From an uncultured Shinella sp. (lineage in GTDB: Bacteria; Pseudomonadota; Alphaproteobacteria; Rhizobiales; Rhizobiaceae), in NCBI RefSeq assembly GCF_946479415.1, contig NZ_CAMLFY010000134.1, positions 1-11,124 on the forward strand: a stretch of 11,124 nt of DNA, read 5' to 3'. Made by a program: the position numbers and the translations under genes. The notes below the pieces were generated by a model. The model ran no database searches. It worked only from the letters and a program-made list of their open reading frames with translations, and was not told where the DNA came from. Each line of letters starts with the position of its first letter. Position 1 is the first letter of the stretch. Below, piece after piece: positions 1 to 7,092 of the stretch.

Positions 1-2669
1 CCGACTGGGATTCGGAAGCCTACCTCACCGTCTCCGGCCAGAACTCCAACAACTCCGTCTCGCTGAAGGACGACTTCCTGCGGGCCGTGGAGAATGATGG
101 CGACTGGAACCTGACCGCCCGCAAGGACGGCAAGGTCATGAAGACGCTGAAGGCCCGCGACCTCTGGGAGCAGATCTCCTACGCCGCCTGGGCATCGGCC
201 GATCCGGGCCTGCACTTCAACACGACGATGAACGACTGGCACACCTCGCCGGCCGAAGGCCCGATCCGTGCATCCAATCCGTGCTCGGAATACATGTTTC
301 TCGACGACACGGCCTGCAACCTCGCCTCGCTGAACCTGCTTCAGTTCAAGGATGCGGCCACGAAGAACATCAACATCGCCGATTACGAGCACGCCGTGCG
401 CCTCTGGACCGTCGTGCTCGAAGTCTCCGTGATGATGGCGCAGTTCCCCTCGCGCCAGATCGCCGAGCGCTCCTACGAATACCGCACGCTCGGCCTCGGC
501 TACGCCAATATCGGCGGCCTCTTGATGTCTTCGGGCATCCCGTACGACTCGACGGAAGGCCGCGCCATCGCCGGTGCGCTGACCGCGATCATGACCGGCG
601 TGTCCTATGCGACCTCTGCCGAAATGGCGAGCGAGCTCGGCCCGTTCCCGAACTTCGAGCCGAACCGCGACAACATGCTGCGCGTCATGCGCAACCATCG
701 CCGCGCGGCTTACGGCGAGACCACCGGCTATGAGGCCCTCTCGGTCAACCCGGTCGCCCTCATCCATGACGAGTGCCCGGACCAGACCCTGATCGTCCAC
801 GCCAAGGCTGCCTGGGACAAGGCCGTCGCACTCGGCGAGAAGCACGGCTACCGCAACGCCCAGACGACCGTTATCGCGCCGACCGGCACGATCGGCCTCG
901 TCATGGATTGCGACACGACCGGCATCGAGCCCGACTTCGCGCTGGTGAAGTTCAAGAAGCTCGCCGGCGGCGGCTACTTCAAGATCATCAACCGCGCCGT
1001 GCCGGAAGCGCTGCGCACGCTCGGCTATTCGGAAAGCCAGATCGCCGAGATCGAGGCCTATGCCGTCGGCCATGGCAACTTCAATCAGGCGCCGGCGGTC
1101 AATCCCGGCTCGCTGAAGGCCAAGGGCTTCCCGGACGACAAGATCGAAGCCGTCAATGCCGGCTTGAAGTCCGCCTTCGACATCAAGTTCGCCTTCAACC
1201 AGTGGACGCTCGGCGCCGACTTCCTGAAGGACGTGCTGAAGGTTTCGGACGCCCAGCTCTCCGACATGTCCTTCAATCTCCTGGAGCATATCGGCTTCAC
1301 GAAGAAGGAAATCGAAGCCGCCAACATCCACGTCTGCGGTGCGATGACGCTGGAAGGCGCGCCCTTCCTCAAGGCCGAACACCTCGCCGTGTTCGATTGC
1401 GCCAATCCCTGCGGCAAGATCGGCAAGCGTTACCTCTCGGTCGAAAGCCACATCCGCATGATGGCGGCCGCCCAGCCGTTCATCTCGGGCGCAATTTCCA
1501 AGACGATCAACATGCCGAACGAGGCGACCGTCGAGGATTGCAAGAACGCCTACATGCTCTCGTGGAAGCTCGCGCTGAAGGCCAACGCCCTCTATCGCGA
1601 CGGTTCCAAGCTGTCCCAGCCGCTCAACGCCTCGCTGATCGAGGACGAAGAGGACGAGGACGATGCAATCGAGGCGCTGGTCGCCGCGCCGGCTGCCGCA
1701 CAGGCGGTGACCGTGACGGAAAAGATCATCGAGAAGATCATCGAACGCGTTTCGCGCGACCGTGAAAAGCTGCCGAACCGCCGCCAGGGTTACACCCAGA
1801 AGGCTGTCGTCGGCGGTCACAAGGTCTACCTGCGCACCGGCGAATTCGGCGATGGCCGCATCGGCGAGATCTTCATCGACATGCACAAGGAAGGCGCTGC
1901 CTTCCGGGCGATGATGAACAACTTCGCCATCGCCATCTCGCTCGGCCTACAATACGGCGTGCCGCTCGAAGAATATGTGGAGGCCTTCACCTTCACCAAG
2001 TTCGAGCCGGCCGGCATGGTTCAGGGCAACGACGCGATCAAGAACGCGACGTCGATCCTCGACTACGTCTTCCGCGAACTTGCCGTCTCCTATCTCGGCC
2101 GTCATGACCTCGCGCATGTCGACCAGTCGGACTTCTCGAACACCGCGCTTGGCAAGGGCATCCAGGAAGGCAAGACCAACCCGTTCTCGACCGGCTGGAC
2201 GCGCGGCCACAAGCCGACGCTCATCCAGGGCGGCCAGACCGAGCGTCAGCTCTCCGAGCCCAAGGGTGCAGCCACCGCCGCTCCCGCCAAGGCAGCCTCG
2301 AGCGGCAACGTAACGGCCTTCGCCGGCAACGCCGCCCGCAAGCTGGAGCCGACCGTCGCCGCCAGCACCCACGAAATCGTCGCCTTCAAGCGCGATTACG
2401 AGGAGCGTGCCGCCGAGCTGGCCGAGGAAATCGCCGACGACGCTGCCGAGGAAGCAGAAGGCATCACCGCCCTCTTCTCCGACAAGGCCGCCGCCGAAGC
2501 CGCAAGCGCCAAGGCCGACGCCAAGAAGATCGAAAACGAACGCCGCATGCGCTCCATCGCGCAGGGCTACACGGGCAACATGTGCTCGGAGTGCCAGAAT
2601 TTCACGATGGTGCGCAACGGCACGTGCGAGAAGTGCGACACCTGCGGCGCGACGAGCGGGTGCTCTTGA
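1..2669 (+). CDS. nrdJ: Vitamin B12-dependent (class II) ribonucleoside-diphosphate reductase, C-terminal part
   Basis: This enzyme reduces ribonucleotides to deoxyribonucleotides with an adenosylcobalamin-derived thiyl radical, in the cytoplasm and without oxygen dependence. The gene enters from the left edge; the open frame starts at base 3 and gives 888 residues, while rhizobial NrdJ is usually about 1,250-1,280. Visible in order: the NPCSE active-site motif with the thiyl cysteine at 282-284, a second cysteine exactly 11 residues on (315-317) matching the redox cysteine spacing I recall for Thermotoga NrdJ; the substrate phosphate loop APTGTIG (about 877-897); an acidic linker (EDEEDEDD, about 1642-1665); a TSCPD-like domain (about 1780-2095); an Ala/Glu-rich charged linker; and a Cys-rich tail (CSEC...CEKCDTC...C, 2582-2666) that probably binds zinc or relays reducing equivalents. 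A GTG at 87 is internal, because homologous sequence continues upstream of it. The next gene is convergent. Confidence 0.97.
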   Translation, partial: DWDSEAYLTVSGQNSNNSVSLKDDFLRAVENDGDWNLTARKDGKVMKTLKARDLWEQISYAAWASADPGLHFNTTMNDWHTSPAEGPIRASNPCSEYMFLDDTACNLASLNLLQFKDAATKNINIADYEHAVRLWTVVLEVSVMMAQFPSRQIAERSYEYRTLGLGYANIGGLLMSSGIPYDSTEGRAIAGALTAIMTGVSYATSAEMASELGPFPNFEPNRDNMLRVMRNHRRAAYGETTGYEALSVNPVALIHDECPDQTLIVHAKAAWDKAVALGEKHGYRNAQTTVIAPTGTIGLVMDCDTTGIEPDFALVKFKKLAGGGYFKIINRAVPEALRTLGYSESQIAEIEAYAVGHGNFNQAPAVNPGSLKAKGFPDDKIEAVNAGLKSAFDIKFAFNQWTLGADFLKDVLKVSDAQLSDMSFNLLEHIGFTKKEIEAANIHVCGAMTLEGAPFLKAEHLAVFDCANPCGKIGKRYLSVESHIRMMAAAQPFISGAISKTINMPNEATVEDCKNAYMLSWKLALKANALYRDGSKLSQPLNASLIEDEEDEDDAIEALVAAPAAAQAVTVTEKIIEKIIERVSRDREKLPNRRQGYTQKAVVGGHKVYLRTGEFGDGRIGEIFIDMHKEGAAFRAMMNNFAIAISLGLQYGVPLEEYVEAFTFTKFEPAGMVQGNDAIKNATSILDYVFRELAVSYLGRHDLAHVDQSDFSNTALGKGIQEGKTNPFSTGWTRGHKPTLIQGGQTERQLSEPKGAATAAPAKAASSGNVTAFAGNAARKLEPTVAASTHEIVAFKRDYEERAAELAEEIADDAAEEAEGITALFSDKAAAEAASAKADAKKIENERRMRSIAQGYTGNMCSECQNFTMVRNGTCEKCDTCGATSGCS

Positions 2670-2683
2670 CTACGCTCTGACGT

Positions 2684-2715
2684 GCTACGCCGCATTCGGA
2701 GAAATGCGGCGTAGC
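2684..2715 (+). terminator. Hairpin downstream of nrdJ, probable transcription terminator
   Basis: A perfect 13-bp inverted repeat (2684-2696 with 2703-2715, loop of 6) begins 14 bases after the nrdJ stop. The stem is GC-rich. The T-tract that follows is poor, so it may need Rho or may act mainly as an mRNA 3'-end stabiliser. Its position makes it the natural nrdJ terminator. Confidence 0.65.
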
Positions 2716-2774
2716 TCCTGATTTGCGTCCCAGGGACCCGCAGAAATGCGCCCGGCAGGAAAATGCGTGAACAC

Positions 2775-2833
2775 CAAGTGCGCGACCACTCAACTAATAT
2801 GGATTCCCATCCCAGTTGAGTGGTCTCCACTTG
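2775..2833. repeat. Long interrupted inverted repeat between convergent genes
   Basis: The core arms are 12 bp and perfect (2784-2795 with 2814-2825). After a short asymmetric internal loop (3 bases against 2) the pairing resumes for 6 bp (2775-2780 with 2828-2833). The 18-base centre holds a further small dyad (ATGG 2799-2802, CCAT 2807-2810). There is no T-tract on either side, so it is not a classic intrinsic terminator. It lies in the roughly 300-base gap between nrdJ and the VOC gene, in which no convincing gene is seen. It may be a dispersed palindromic element of the kind common in Rhizobiaceae, or a structured 3' end. Confidence 0.6.
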
Positions 2834-2949
2834 CGTTTATCCAGCCGTTGTTGCCGAATAAGTCGCGTGGCGTGCCATGCGTTGACTGCCAGGTGATCAA
2901 CCGTATTTTGTCGCGTCTCCGGACCATCAAAATGCGGCGACGGAAAAAA

Positions 2950-2967
2950 GGAGCAAGTCAGGAGCAA
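2950..2967. repeat. Short tandem direct repeat near the 3' end of the VOC gene
   Basis: GGAGCAA occurs at 2950-2956 and 2961-2967 (11-base period), next to an A6 run at 2944-2949. On the minus strand, downstream of the VOC stop, this reads as a pyrimidine-rich stretch ending in T6. The T-run could contribute to termination, but I see no good hairpin in front of it. Confidence 0.3.
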
Positions 2968-2976
2968 CCTCGTCTC

Positions 2977-3360
2977 TTATGCAAGATTTGAAAGCTCGAT
3001 CAAATTTAAGTCGGGATCGCGAATATAGACCGACGTAATCGGGCCGGTGGCACCAGTTCTCATAACTGGTCCCTTTTCGATAACCACGCCAAGCTCGTTC
3101 AATGTCGTGACGACTTCCGGCACCGGCGTTATGGTGATAAAGCATAAATCCGCAGATCCCGGCGTTGGCCGACTACTCTTTGGTTCGAATTCCTTTCCCT
3201 TCTGGTGAAGATTGATCTTTTGAACTCCGAATCTGAGGGCCTTTCGCCCCTCTCCGAAGGTTTCAACAGACATGCCCAGAACGTTGGAATAGAAGTCACA
3301 GGTGACTTCCAAATCTGTGACCGTCAGAACAAGATGGTCAATACTGCTTATGCGTATCAT
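2977..3360 (-). CDS. VOC (glyoxalase/bleomycin-resistance fold) protein, GLOD5/STM3117-like
   Basis: The product is 127 residues, one beta-alpha-beta-beta-beta metalloenzyme module pair as in small glyoxalase-like proteins. Candidate metal ligands are His9 (IDHLVLTV), His52 (KINLHQKG) and Glu122 (DPDLNLIEL). The pattern RKALRFG-QKINLH-KGKEFEPK, then PGSADLCF and GPVMRTGATGPI, resembles the GLOD5 group that includes Salmonella STM3117. The start at 3360 is preferred over upstream in-frame codons because it has AAAGGA (3368-3373) 7 bases away and begins the VOC fold directly. Its ATG overlaps the TGA of the CitE-like gene by 4 bases (ATGA), so translation is probably coupled and it is the last gene of the operon. 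Which small molecule it acts on is unknown. In itaconate-type clusters the equivalent gene (PA0880, STM3117) also lacks a firmly assigned role, as far as I recall. Confidence 0.9.
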   Translation of the reverse strand: MIRISSIDHLVLTVTDLEVTCDFYSNVLGMSVETFGEGRKALRFGVQKINLHQKGKEFEPKSSRPTPGSADLCFITITPVPEVVTTLNELGVVIEKGPVMRTGATGPITSVYIRDPDLNLIELSNLA

Positions 3361-4169
3361 GTGATTGTCCTTTGAGCACGGTCGAGGATCTGGCGGGCTC
3401 GTGCGACGACCGGCGCATCGATCATTTGGCCGTCTACCCTCACGGCGCCACCGCTGCATTCCGCCATCGCGTGTATCCGCGACGCCCATTCGAGCTCCTG
3501 CTCACTTGGTGCGAACGCGTGCTTTGCGGGCTTTATTTGAACAGGGTGTATAAGAAGTTTTCCCGTGAACCCCAACTCGACCGCATGGGCGCAGTCGGAC
3601 TTTACGGTGTCTTCGTCCGCGATAGCGGTGGTTACGCCATCGATAGGGCCGGCTATCCCGGCCAGACGAGACGCGTACACAAGCTGGCTACGGGGCATCA
3701 ACAACGATTGCCGCGTATGCCCCATCGACAGGTCCGCAGCGTAATCGATGGAGCCGAAAGCGAGCCGTCGCACCGCTTTCGCGATCGAGACGACGTTCTC
3801 AATGCCAGCTGCACTTTCGATCAAGGCGACGACGGGCAAGCCCGTGCGCTCACCGACAACCTGGGCGTCACGCGCACTCTCTGCCTTGGGCAGCATTACG
3901 GCGTCGACCGGAAGACCGGAAACTATAGCAAGATCTTCAGCATGCCACGGCGTGCCCACGGCGTTGATACGAACGATCAAAGGCACGGCGGCTTGAGTGA
4001 GGCTAGTTGCGAGACTCGACCTTGCGTCCGCCTTGTTTGCCTGGGCAACAGCGTCTTCGAGATCGATAACCACTGCGTCAGCGCCAGATGAGACCGCCTT
4101 CTGTATCCGGTCCGGACGGTCGCCGGGAACGAACAGATGGAGACATGTGTGGTCGATTGCCTTAGTCAT
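3357..4169 (-). CDS. CitE-like CoA lyase (HpcH/HpaI aldolase family), candidate citramalyl-CoA lyase
   Basis: This 270-residue TIM-barrel protein of the CitE/CLYBL/malyl-CoA lyase family is a Mg2+-dependent lyase that cleaves a 3-hydroxyacyl-CoA (for example citramalyl-CoA to acetyl-CoA and pyruvate). Visible motifs are LFVPGDRPDR (12-21), IDLEDAV (35-41), the substrate arginine region RINA (67-70), MLPKAES (92-98), the metal-binding glutamate in ALIESA (Glu118), the aspartates in FGSIDYAADL (Asp142/Asp146) and GKLLIHPVQI (203-212). The ATG at 4169 is chosen because MTKAIDH leads straight into the conserved strand; a GTG at 4220 would add 17 unrelated residues. It overlaps the PrpD-family stop by 8 bases and has no clear ribosome site of its own, so it is probably translated by coupling. 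No citDEFG genes are nearby, so it is not a citrate lyase subunit. The substrate is inferred from context. Confidence 0.88.
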   Translation of the reverse strand: MTKAIDHTCLHLFVPGDRPDRIQKAVSSGADAVVIDLEDAVAQANKADARSSLATSLTQAAVPLIVRINAVGTPWHAEDLAIVSGLPVDAVMLPKAESARDAQVVGERTGLPVVALIESAAGIENVVSIAKAVRRLAFGSIDYAADLSMGHTRQSLLMPRSQLVYASRLAGIAGPIDGVTTAIADEDTVKSDCAHAVELGFTGKLLIHPVQIKPAKHAFAPSEQELEWASRIHAMAECSGGAVRVDGQMIDAPVVARARQILDRAQRTIT

Positions 4170-5577
4170 GCGCACCGACACCAACGCTACGATGTTCGCG
4201 CTCCTGCCCATCTCCACCACGAACGAGGTGGGTCACGTTTTTGAGGTTGTCGAGATTGGCGATCCGCGTGAACAGCTCCTCGGCCTGACCGTGGCCCAGC
4301 ACCGGCCCGGCGAGCATAACGAACTTGTCGCGGAAATCTTCTTCGGTGGGAAAGTTCTCTGGCTCGCCCCGCGGATCGACAATATGCCGATCGAAATCGC
4401 CCGCGTCGGTTCGAATCCTCACGTAGGCGCCGAAGGGATGCGTCAACCCTTCCAGCCGCACGTCTCGGATTACGGCAATACGAGTTGCCATCGCATCCAC
4501 GTCGGCATGACCGAGCAAGGAATAATCATCCCAACCAAACTCGCCCTTCAATAGGGCCACCGCTGCTGTGAAGGGCATTGAAAACTGGCCTTCCACGACG
4601 CTCCGCGGGTGCCTCTTCTCATCCAGCGGGGCGCCGGTGAGTGTGATTCCATTCCGATGAAGCCCAATCTCGACGGCCTGAACGGACTGAGGAGATATGG
4701 CATTCTCTTTACGAAGCGCGAGAATTCCATCGATCGCCGCATGGGTATATCGGCAGCTCGGATAAGGCTTGACGCCGATCCTCATCGTCTCATAAGTCGT
4801 GCCCAGCCCATCGATCGCCTTCTCCGGCAGCGCGCCGTCGGAGTAGCCTTGCAGGAAGCCATGCTTGCCTTCGACCGCTTGTGACGAGCCGAGGAACCCT
4901 TCCCTCGCCAATGTTGCCGCAATGACGCCGTTCATCGCCGCCGCTCCAACCTGGAAGCGTTTATTCCAGGCGCCGTTGACCAGGAACTGAAGCGAGCCGG
5001 CGGCCTGGCTTGCCGCCACTCCGTAGGCAGACTCAATCCTTTTCGGATCGAGCGCGTATAAATTGCCGACCGCGGCGGCCGCGCCGAAGACGCCGGCCGT
5101 TGCCGTCGGGTGAAACCCGCGCGCATAGTGAGCCGTCGGGTCCAGAGCATTGCCAAGCCGACAGCAGACCTCGTAGCCGGCGACAACTGCGGCGATGAGC
5201 GCCTTTCCGGATGCGCCGGTCAACTGGGCGGCGGCAAATGCGGCGGAGACCACCGGGGCGCTTGGATGCAGCGAACTGCTTGCATGGGTATCGTCGAAGT
5301 CGAGAGAGTGCCCGAACGCACCATTCAGCAAGGCTGCCACGGATGGCGCATACCCCTGTTGCAAGCCGAAGACGTTCGCATCTCCCTGACCACCAAGCCC
5401 AAGCTTGCGTACCATGGCGAGAATTGACGGCGTTGAGTCAGACTCCTTGCTGGCGCGAACGATGCTTCCAACCAGATCCGCGATAAGAAGCTTCGCCCGC
5501 TTTGCGACCTCGGGAGGCAAATCGCGGTATGAGAGCCCAGCCGCGTAATTGGACAGTATGCGAGTGACTTCGACCAT
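4162..5577 (-). CDS. MmgE/PrpD family protein (2-methylcitrate dehydratase / cis-aconitate decarboxylase fold)
   Basis: The protein is 471 residues, full length for a family that includes 2-methylcitrate dehydratase, iminodisuccinate epimerase and cis-aconitate decarboxylase. Conserved family residues are present: DFDDTH (93-98) followed by LHPSAP (His104), GFHPTATAG with His156, NKRFQVG with Lys206, and VKPYPSCRYTH (269-279). These match the active-site positions of human ACOD1 almost number for number, but they are shared across the family and do not settle the reaction. The start at 5577 is supported by GGAGGAA (5584-5590) six bases upstream; an in-frame start at 5646 would add 23 non-homologous residues. 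No prpB or prpC lies nearby, which argues against the methylcitrate cycle. It is the first enzyme gene after the LysR gene, and its stop overlaps the CitE-like start. PA0881 in the P. aeruginosa itaconate cluster is a comparable family member. Confidence 0.9.
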   Translation of the reverse strand: MVEVTRILSNYAAGLSYRDLPPEVAKRAKLLIADLVGSIVRASKESDSTPSILAMVRKLGLGGQGDANVFGLQQGYAPSVAALLNGAFGHSLDFDDTHASSSLHPSAPVVSAAFAAAQLTGASGKALIAAVVAGYEVCCRLGNALDPTAHYARGFHPTATAGVFGAAAAVGNLYALDPKRIESAYGVAASQAAGSLQFLVNGAWNKRFQVGAAAMNGVIAATLAREGFLGSSQAVEGKHGFLQGYSDGALPEKAIDGLGTTYETMRIGVKPYPSCRYTHAAIDGILALRKENAISPQSVQAVEIGLHRNGITLTGAPLDEKRHPRSVVEGQFSMPFTAAVALLKGEFGWDDYSLLGHADVDAMATRIAVIRDVRLEGLTHPFGAYVRIRTDAGDFDRHIVDPRGEPENFPTEEDFRDKFVMLAGPVLGHGQAEELFTRIANLDNLKNVTHLVRGGDGQEREHRSVGVGAHD

Positions 5578-5583
5578 GGTGAC

Positions 5584-5590
5584 TTCCTCC
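5584..5590 (-). promoter_or_regulatory. Ribosome binding site of the PrpD-family gene
   Basis: GGAGGAA on the minus strand, six bases before the ATG at 5577. It decides the start in favour of MVEVTRIL and shows that this gene is initiated strongly on its own, unlike the next one. Confidence 0.75.
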
Positions 5591-5682
5591 CACCGACACG
5601 ACGAGCAGCTTGTCACCGCATCCGCGTCTGGCTTCCTTTCCAGCACGCGAGCTGCGGGCCACCAATTAGGTTTTTGATTCCC

Positions 5683-5706
5683 GGCCTATATCGATTCCTT
5701 ATGGCC
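5683..5706. promoter_or_regulatory. Imperfect dyad in the LysR-PrpD gap, candidate operator
   Basis: A 24-bp segment with GGCC at both ends and A/T-rich halves (TATA at 5687-5690, TTAT at 5699-5702) lies in the 144-base gap between the LysR stop and the PrpD-family start. Its place is right for binding of the LysR-type regulator, and it is A/T-richer than its surroundings. The symmetry is weak, so this is only a candidate. Confidence 0.25.
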
Positions 5707-5721
5707 TGACGGAATTACGCG

Positions 5722-6684
5722 CTACGCTTGGTGTTCGGCGTCTGATGGAGCAGCCTTCACGCCCTTCCATCGGCCGGTCTCCATCAACGACAGAAGCGTT
5801 GACCGGCACAACTCTTCCACCGCTCGCACAGCGTTGGTCATCGGTCTCGTCGCGCTGTGAACAAGGTTCACATCCCGCTCAATGACAGGATTCACGATCG
5901 CCCGATGGACAAGGCGTCCCTGGCGGAGCTCTAGGGCAATGGCGTTATATGGCAAAATCGAGTACCCAAAGCCCTCCTCGACCAGTTCCTTGATATTGCC
6001 ATACGAGTCGACGTCGATCACCGTATTGAGCTTTCGATCGATCTCTGCCGCTTTCTTCTCCAGCAGTTCCCGAAGACCATGCGGGGCGCTGGGCAGGATC
6101 AAGGGAAGCTTGGCCACTTCGCCATATTCGAGCGTTTCGCCGGGTGCGAGCTTTGCAATGTTCAGAGGTTCTACCGGACCGAACAAGCAAAGCTCTTCCG
6201 TCAGAACTTGTCTTGATACGAGGTCCTTGTCGTTGAAAGACGTATAGATGACACCAAGGTCGATACGGCCGTGCTGCATCCATTCCAGAACGAAACCGCT
6301 CATCGCCTCGGCGATACGCAGCTTCACTTTCGGAAGCCGGCGTCGGGCCGCCATTATGAGCGGCACCGAGAGTATCTCGTTGATAGTTCCTGGTAGACCA
6401 AGTCTCACTTCGCCTTCCGGTTCGGCTTCGTGACCGCGGATCTCCCCCTCGGCGACGGCAACTTGGCCGAGGATGATCCTTGCGTGGCGAAGGAGAATTT
6501 CCCCTGCCTCTGTAGCAACCACACCCAAGGGGCTCCGGAACAGAAGCGGCGTTCTGAGGTCTGCCTCCATGTTGCGGACGTGATTGCTCAGCGCCGGTTG
6601 CGCGACGTTCAACACCGCGGCGGCCTTCGCAAAAGACCCCTGCTCCACGATGACTATGAAATATCTGAGCTGTCTGAGGTCCAT
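5722..6684 (-). CDS. LysR-type transcriptional regulator
   Basis: This 320-residue DNA-binding regulator has the standard LTTR size. The N-terminal winged helix-turn-helix is clear (MDLRQLRYF, then GSFAKAAAVLNVAQPALS at 16-33 and the ME-DL--PLLFR wing region), followed by a two-lobed effector-binding domain (about 90-300). The start at 6684 is preferred because LTTRs typically begin with MDLRQLRYF; GAGAG lies six bases upstream. Longer in-frame starts (ATG 6714, TTG 6741) add non-conserved residues, and the TTG reads TTGACA, which is better explained as a promoter element. The gene runs in the same direction as the PrpD-CitE-VOC genes, 144 bases upstream of them, rather than divergently. It may be cotranscribed with them or control a promoter in the gap. 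The natural guess is that it responds to the substrate or a CoA ester of the pathway, as RipR-type regulators are expected to do. Confidence 0.93.
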   Translation of the reverse strand: MDLRQLRYFIVIVEQGSFAKAAAVLNVAQPALSNHVRNMEADLRTPLLFRSPLGVVATEAGEILLRHARIILGQVAVAEGEIRGHEAEPEGEVRLGLPGTINEILSVPLIMAARRRLPKVKLRIAEAMSGFVLEWMQHGRIDLGVIYTSFNDKDLVSRQVLTEELCLFGPVEPLNIAKLAPGETLEYGEVAKLPLILPSAPHGLRELLEKKAAEIDRKLNTVIDVDSYGNIKELVEEGFGYSILPYNAIALELRQGRLVHRAIVNPVIERDVNLVHSATRPMTNAVRAVEELCRSTLLSLMETGRWKGVKAAPSDAEHQA

Positions 6685-6712
6685 TTCACACTCTCGGTCG
6701 ATAGCTCCCCGC

Positions 6713-6741
6713 ATAACGGAAAGTGTGGGTATTTTTGTCAA
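6713..6741 (-). promoter_or_regulatory. Possible sigma70-type promoter of the LysR gene
   Basis: On the minus strand a perfect TTGACA (6736-6741) is followed after 17 bases by CGTTAT (6713-6718), a poor -10 with 3 of 6 matches. It would give a leader of about 20-25 bases before the ATG at 6684. The -35 box is convincing, the -10 is not. Confidence 0.35.
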
Positions 6742-6879
6742 GCACTCGAAGAGGGCGTGTTATATTCACCCGCCGAGGCCCGAACAGCAGCTGCGACCCA
6801 CCCATTTGCGTATCTCGATCTCGACTTGGCGCCAAGAGATAGAAGGTCATCGCTGAGCAACATCACAGCGTTCACCTAG

Positions 6880-6915
6880 AGAATTTCCGGTGAAATCCGG
6901 TTCACCGGAAATTCT
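6880..6915. repeat. Perfect 15-bp inverted repeat with 6-base loop
   Basis: The arms AGAATTTCCGGTGAA (6880-6894) and its exact complement (6901-6915) surround a loop of six. On the + strand a T-rich tail (TTTTGTTTT, 6920-6928) follows, as in an intrinsic terminator, but no + strand gene precedes it. On the minus strand, where etfA ends at 7093, there is no T-tract. An additional TTCACC at 6871-6876 repeats part of the arm. It could be an etfBA 3' structure, a dispersed palindromic element, or an operator. Confidence 0.55.
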
Positions 6916-7092
6916 AGGCTTTTGTTTTGAATGCATTATCCGACGCCGAAGTCACATCGCTTCGGCTGGAAATGCGCTAGATCAAGCAGCCTTTCGACGA
7001 CTCTGCGTTGTTTTTTAGCGCCCCCCGATCTGGATCGAGCAAATTCATTCGCGTTGCCCACTTGCAGGTCAATCCAGGGAGACGGTAAATCG

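Larger units (their letters stand above)
6685..7092. other. Intergenic region between etfA and the LysR gene
   Basis: About 408 bases with no believable gene on either strand. It holds the possible LysR promoter, a perfect 15-bp inverted repeat (6880-6915), and a second 7-bp GC-rich hairpin (6945-6951 with 6960-6966, loop of 8). The flanking genes both run on the minus strand, so the termination of etfBA transcription and the promoter of the LysR operon should both lie here. Confidence 0.6.

Noticed and set aside
281..2313. Several overlapping open frames on both strands inside nrdJ (for example 773-1765 on +)
   Set aside because: Their translations are Arg/Pro/Ala-rich low-complexity products of a GC-rich gene read out of frame, while NrdJ motifs run through the real frame.
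2746..2991. An 81-codon frame across the long palindrome
   Set aside because: There is no convincing ribosome site or conserved motif, and the frame runs through the inverted repeat and into the end of the VOC gene on the other strand.
3372..4091. Long open frame on + opposite the CitE-like gene
   Set aside because: The minus-strand protein has clear CitE motifs over the whole length; the + strand translation is Arg/His-rich and matches no family I recognise, as expected for an antisense shadow.
3357..4169. Citrate lyase beta subunit (CitE of the CitDEF complex)
   Set aside because: No acyl-carrier subunit CitD, CitF, or accessory genes are present; stand-alone CitE-like proteins are usually CoA lyases.
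4162..5577. Firm naming as cis-aconitate decarboxylase or as PrpD
   Set aside because: The visible active-site residues are common to the whole MmgE/PrpD family, so only the family call is supported.
6685..6741. N-terminal extension of the LysR protein from TTG 6741 or ATG 6714
   Set aside because: The LTTR fold begins at MDLRQLRYF; the TTG is part of TTGACA, a likely -35 box, and neither upstream codon has a ribosome site.
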